Shown piece by piece: positions 59,104-64,000 of a stretch of 64,000 nucleotides of DNA. The first letter of the stretch is position 1; the number at the start of each line of letters is the position of its first letter. The DNA is from Rosa chinensis. Its lineage: Eukaryota > Streptophyta > Magnoliopsida > Rosales > Rosaceae. Below the pieces are notes generated by a model, which ran no database searches, was not told the origin of the DNA, and worked only from the letters and a program-made list of their open reading frames with translations. The stretch lies in contig NC_037093.1 of assembly GCF_002994745.2 (NCBI RefSeq), positions 31,969,884 to 32,033,883 on the forward strand, written 5' to 3'. Position numbers and translations under genes: made by a program.

Positions 59104-59837
59104 GATATTTCGTCTGAGATTGGTTTGATTATAGAGCTATCATCTTATTGGGTAAGATCTTCTTTTATCTTTAATCATCGGTAGTTTTTATAGCAGCAAC
59201 TCGTCTTTGCAAGTTTCTCTGATGGAGATAGATGGGGGCCTCAAGTCTGTTTAAAATGTATGGGGCAACTCAATTTTATCTTCATGCAAGCTGTTTTTGA
59301 AGCTCCGATTTAGCAAACTTCATACTCAAGTTTGATTTCTTTTGCTATCAACATATACCAAGATTTCTTTTGTATATTTTTTTTTTGGGTTGCTCACACT
59401 GTAAAGAGGTTCTTTTAAATAGAATTTCATTGAGTTGGCAAAAGAAATAGAAATTTGTTTTTTTACTGGATGTATTTGAATCTTTTGTTGTTATCATGAT
59501 TGCCTTTCCACATTTCACTTCACGTTAGTCACAACCAAATTATTTTTGCAGGAAGATGAATATTATGCTAGAACGCAATACATATCAAGATGGCTAAAGA
59601 AATTCATTAAACAGTAAGACTGCTTTGACATGTTGATATAAGAATTAAAAATCCCTTGTTGATACTGTCAAATATAGGCTATATAGCTGCATATTCCTCT
59701 GACTATTTTTTTTATTGGATGAACAGTATTAATTATTGAGTACTAACAAAGTACTTAACCTTAACACAGGAAAGGCTGGGGAAGAATATGCTTACAGTGG
59801 CAGAGGAGAAAGCTATTCCTCGTACTGGCCCAGTAAA
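59104..59837 (+). other. Three exon-like segments joining in one frame, unidentified
   Basis: 59104-59151 (after TTTTGTAG, before GTAAGATC), 59552-59612 (after TTTTGCAG, before GTAAGAC) and 59770-59837 (after AACACAG, to a TAA) join without a stop as DISSEIGLIIELSSYW, then EDEYYARTQYISRWLKKFIK, then QKGWGRICLQWQRRKLF. The family is not recognised. They could be alternative 3' exons of the PPR transcript or the end of another gene; chance is possible. Confidence 0.3.
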
Positions 59838-62686
59838 ATAATTACAAGAGTGACACGTTGGAACTCCAAAGCATTTTTTTTTTTTTTGGATAGGGATAGA
59901 TTTATGAAGTGAAGCGTGGTGCCCAACTGAACTTTCAAGGTGATTTTGGAGTTCATGAGTTGGTATGAATGGATGAAGATGCTAACATGGAATTTATTAA
60001 TCTAGCAGGCTGTCTTTAGAAAATATCATGGTAAATGTTGAATCTCTTTTCAATGTTTAATAAATGTCATTTTCCAGCTAAAATTGAAGTCTAATTATAG
60101 TGCATTCCTGTAGGGCAAATGGGAAAATGAACTCTTGTAATGGCAGCAGCTTAAATCAGAATCACAGGTGATGATGAACATAGTATCTGCTTTACGACTT
60201 ATGAAGAATTTACCTAGACTTTTAATGTGTGGTCATTTTGATGAAGAAATTTCATTTGCCTATCTTAATTTCTTTGGTTTCTGATGTACATGAAGTTATA
60301 TGTGATTTGCTGACCCTGACTCCTCAGATGGTTGGTCATCTTTTCTTTTTTCCCCTTAGAAACACAGGTAAACTGCAGCATTCAGGATTGCATACCTGTA
60401 CACCATCCAGAAGTTGCCCTTTCCATTGATGTTTACCATAATGTGCAAAACTGGATCAAGGTATCTATCTTTTCTGTTCTCTTGCTGAAGCAAATAAAAT
60501 AGCTTTTGGTTTGGGGTTTATTTGTCGGTTGTGTAATTATTACTAGTCAAAATAATAATTCTTTGCAAATTTTTTTTGGGCTCCCGCTTTATTTGCGAGT
60601 ATATGTGTGTAAGTGCAACCCATATGCTATATATTGTTAAAAAAGAAAAGAAGAAAGGAATTCACACAATTTATAGGATTCAAACATTAACCAACTCCAA
60701 AGAGATATCTGTTCTTAAATCTGGCTGGCTGAAGATGATTCCATTCATAACCTTGGATGGGAACTTAGTTGCAGATTGCACTGTTGACTTCCTATACAGA
60801 GATTGCAAAACCATGGTATCTGTAATGATGGAACGTCTGAGTAAATCCTCAACAACCAATACCTCTCCTTTCAATTTGGAGTTGGTCTTAAGCTCTTAAC
60901 TAGCCAGGTTGTTGGGTGTAGGGTTGTGATAAGCCTTGTGGCTGAGCTATGTTTCCAAAACTTCATATCCTATAGCAATTAAAGAAAAACAAAAAAAAGT
61001 CATTGAATAGGCTTGTGAAATTTTTTTTCTGTTTTTTTTGTCACTTCTTTTTATTTACTTATTAATGGTATTATCCCCTGTAATAAATCATTGTTAAATA
61101 TGATTTTCATTGATCTATATGTTTACAATTGTACCATTATATAGCTAAGATCTGCTCTACTGTTACCAACATAATTCAATGCTATAAATACAAATATTAA
61201 AAACTAATCTACAGTTACACAATCAGATTTGATTATGGAGAGGAAATCAATGTAGGAGAGTGATTTTCTCTCACAATCATTATCAAGCAATGATGACCTG
61301 AACTGAAACTAGTTTTGCTTGCAGACCCAAGGATTCTTGGTCGTTGGACAAAAAACCTTGACTGAGTTGAGGGATAAGATATACTGTTTAACAGATAAGG
61401 TGATGGAAAAAGATGGCCAGCATAATCATTCAGGATGTTTCCTCATAGAAGTAAGAAGTTGAATCCATTTAATGGTTAGTTTCAAATGAAGATGGTCTTT
61501 CCACTTAATCCTAGTAAATTGCTTATCCTATGTAGGAGAGATTCTACAAAGATCTGAGGGTTTCTTCTGCATTATTTTATAGTTGATCTGTATATGATTG
61601 GCTTAGAAATTTAAGAGATGATGCTCTAAAAAACTAAAAGTGGAGTGTGTTTTAGCTGGAAAATTGCAAAAGAAGGAAAAAAGCAGTTGCATGCAACATA
61701 ACTGGCTCAAAATTGCCTCTGTTCCAAGCTGATGATATGCACAAGACACAGTTTTGCAACTTGAAATTTCAACCTTCTGATATGTCACCAGGTACACACC
61801 TCTATTGCTTTTTCATGCCCTATAATACATTATTGGCTCTATGTAAAAATCTTCATGATTGATGCATTTTAAATTCTATTTGACTGCCTTAGGTCAATTT
61901 CTTATAGAATCTGTCAGTTTGTCAATAAACCAATCCCCCCCCTCCAGGGTGGTCGAGTATGCAATTTATTGTTAGCATTTATGTTGTTCCTCTCTTATGG
62001 TGATGCCAATGGAAATGTGGTAGGCAGTCAATATTATACATTTAACTGTATAACAATGTACAATTTTAGATTGTTACGAAAGAGAACATTACCTACTTAC
62101 ACTTTTACCTTTTGGGTTGTTGCATTGTTTATGTTTCTATGCAAAAGCATAAATAAAGGGTGTAGACGAAGCAACATTTGAAGTAATATCAGTAATAAGA
62201 CAATATAACGAGCATGAGAATCAATAATAATTAAGAAGTCTAGATTTCCGACACAAGATAGTACCTCACACTGACCATGGTTTAGTGCAATGCTAACTTG
62301 TGGTAACTAACAATGATCAATGTCTAGTTTTCTTTATACACAATTCCTCTCACTTGTGTTTATAGTTCTGTTCTTATAATGTGGCTATATAACTAATTGA
62401 TTTCGGGACTTTAACCAGGGTGACTATAGACACAGTTGTAATTAGAGACATAAGGTTGCTTCATCCAGAGGATATACAGAACAGGGCAGCTTATCAATTA
62501 CTCTTATACCAATTGAAGCTACACGTACAGAAATATAAAGTGTGTCAGATGTATAGTGCAACAAAGTTGACTGTCAATGACAATTGGATTGCGGAGAATC
62601 CCTGCTACTTCTCCGATAATTGCTACTTATCAATGTAATCTGAAAACCAAATGTTGAGGTTCGTAGTTATGTTTAATCAAGAGAGA
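59838..62686. other. Intergenic, no gene seen
   Basis: Short ORFs without family features, several poly-T runs, and a C-rich stretch at about 61937-61945. Nothing supported. Confidence 0.5.
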
Positions 62687-62689
62687 TTG

Positions 62690-63174
62690 TGAGAGCGTAA
62701 TTTGGATTTTGTAGATACCTCTACTAGCAAGGCTAGTTTGCTACCTCACCAAGCATAAACAACACCCTCATGGGATCCGATCGCTACTTGCATCTTGTAG
62801 CCCTATGTTCAAGCTACGCTACGGTATTTGGAAGTTGCAAATCCGTCACCGGGAAGCCACCTTCTCGGCCTTGCCAAGTTGCCTCCACAATATGCTTCTC
62901 TAGACTAGAATAGTAGCTTTGAGTCCCACATCTAAGAAAATGTAAACAAGGGAGCCTCGTTCCCCTATAAAAGGAATGCCTCCTCCCACAACTCAAACAA
63001 TCCCATTACATCTTTTGTAATCCCCTTGGGCCGCAAGGCTCAACACACTAGTGTAACATTCAAGTGGATGTAGTTTCCCGCTAAGGCGGGAAACGAACCA
63101 CTATACATCTCGTGTCACTCTCTCTCTCTCTCTCTAAAGCTAACTAGAGACCCCCTCGGTCACTAACGTTAACA
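62690..63174 (+). mobile_element. 5' LTR of a Ty3/gypsy-type retrotransposon (element runs off the window)
   Basis: The right border (..GTTAACA at 63174) is fixed by the primer-binding site. The left border (about 62690-62715, TGTGAGAG or TGTAGATAC) is uncertain. It contains a CCTATAAAAGG TATA box (about 62964-62974), a GTAATCCCCTTGGGCCGC block and a (TC)n stretch (about 63117-63135), the usual U3-R-U5 layout. Confidence 0.7.
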
Positions 63175-63191
63175 TTGGCGCCGTCTGTGGG
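63175..63191 (+). other. Gypsy-type primer-binding site
   Basis: TTGGCGCCGTCTGTGGG right after the LTR. TGGCGCCG.. primer-binding sites are typical of plant Tat/Athila/Ogre-group Ty3/gypsy elements. Confidence 0.85.
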
Positions 63192-64000
63192 AAGCCGACA
63201 CATTGGCTTCGTCACCTTCCATGAGCTAAGTCTGCTTAGCGGAACTCAAAGAAATTCTTCCCTCCTTCTTTGAGCCATTTCAAATTCATCAGTCACCCGT
63301 TTCTCTTTAGTCATTCTTGAGTCTTCATTGGTTCCCAGAGAGTTCATGTTTGAATTTGTGCTTCTTGGCGGCAACTTTTGCCAAGGCATGATCAACAATA
63401 CCTCAGCGGTAAAACCAGAGATTTGCATCTTAAAAGGCTAGTCAACAGTGGTCAACGCCCAGGGGATGGTCAAAACTGGCTGAAACTGATCAAAACACCA
63501 ACGCATGGGCTGGTCAAGGCTGGTCAACGCCGGAGATGGTTGGTCAATGCTTGCAAAGTGTTGGTCACGCTTGGTCAACGCTGGAAATGAAAAAGTCAAC
63601 GCTGAACTATTCAAATAAAAAAAAAAAGAAACTTGGCGGCAAATCTTCTCTGGACACCCAGAAAACTTCTCTGGGCACCCAGGCTTCTTCTCTCGATCGA
63701 TCGTCAACACCAACGGCCAGCGCCTCCGCTGAGCTCCAAACACCAAGCTTCCTCCTCCAGCGAGCCCTTCCGCCGGACAACCCACTAGCTCCATCAACGA
63801 GCTCCGCCGAACTTCTCCTCCGCTGAGCAGTTCCGCCGTTCATGCTCCGTTGATGATCCAAAGCTCCATCATCACCTCTCCACCGCTGGGACATCACCAC
63901 CCAACTTCCTCTGCTCCGCTAGGCACCGCCACCAAGCTCTACTGCTACCGCCAGTAGGCCATCCTCCACCGGAAACGGATCGCTAGCCAACCTCTGACGG
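63192..64000 (+). mobile_element. Leader of the gypsy-type element, cut by the window end
   Basis: No gag domain is reached. 63438-63600 has repeated TGGTCAACGC-like words. After that the sequence is C-rich with CTCCGCCG-type words (63650-64000). ORFs here are low-complexity and not supported. Confidence 0.55.
63438..63594. repeat. TGGTCAACGC-type short repeats
   Basis: GGTCAA(C/A/T)GC and variants (GGTCAAAAC, GGTCAAGGC, GGTCACGC) recur about nine to ten times at 10-25 bp spacing in the gypsy leader. Confidence 0.75.

Noticed and set aside
60576..60899. 107-codon ORF as a gene
   Set aside because: No domain, promoter or splice support; AT-rich background can produce this length.

Overview
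This is plant nuclear DNA, most likely from a eudicot. It is AT-rich, has spliced genes with GT..AG introns and plant protein families (DUF4228/PADRE, P-type PPR, CYP714-like P450, PILS), and is dominated by plant Copia, CACTA, MULE-MITE and SINE elements. Several TE and gene types recall Rosaceae, but nothing in the sequence proves the family. No bacterial operon, CRISPR array, rRNA or convincing functional tRNA gene is visible.

Layout. A probable 3.1-kb solo LTR lies at 664-3760 (minus). A CYP714-like P450 N-terminal fragment follows at 5048-5264. A 4.4-kb non-autonomous CACTA-like element (5930-10373, 'element A') carries pieces of plant genes, including an RRM fragment of the BPA1/BPL type. 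A TIR element of about 1.1 kb (10877-12004) contains a nested MULE-type MITE (10907-11232). Two DUF4228 genes follow: one frameshifted (13792-14339) and one intact (18050-18529). From 20363 to 38796 two CACTA transposons sit 63 bp apart in one minus-strand reading frame. CACTA-1 (20363-33176, 3-bp duplication CAC) is large, with a TNP2/TNPD transposase gene and a TNPA-like gene fused to a ULP1-type peptidase domain. CACTA-2 (33240-38796, duplication TAC) is non-autonomous and carries two exons of a PILS6-like auxin-transport-facilitator gene plus a possible F-box fragment. Joining the flanks at both duplications gives an uninterrupted ORF across the three host segments.

Further right are a 528-bp fold-back MULE MITE (39166-39693, 9-bp duplication), a decayed Copia element (about 40941-44608) and a second Copia inserted into its end (44614-52275, 214-bp LTRs, 5-bp duplication ACTAG). 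A tRNA-derived SINE with a 17-bp duplication is at 54265-54366. A PPR gene at 57125-58824 is read correctly only if one missing G is allowed for. The window closes with the 5' LTR, primer-binding site and leader of a Ty3/gypsy element that runs off the end.

Genes and elements. The only clearly intact ordinary host gene is the DUF4228 gene at 18050-18529. The PPR gene is probably host and possibly functional if the frameshift is an assembly error. Most of the rest is nested transposon history, with gene-fragment capture by two CACTA-type elements. Coordinates and splice sites were read by eye, and family names come from motif recognition, not database searches.
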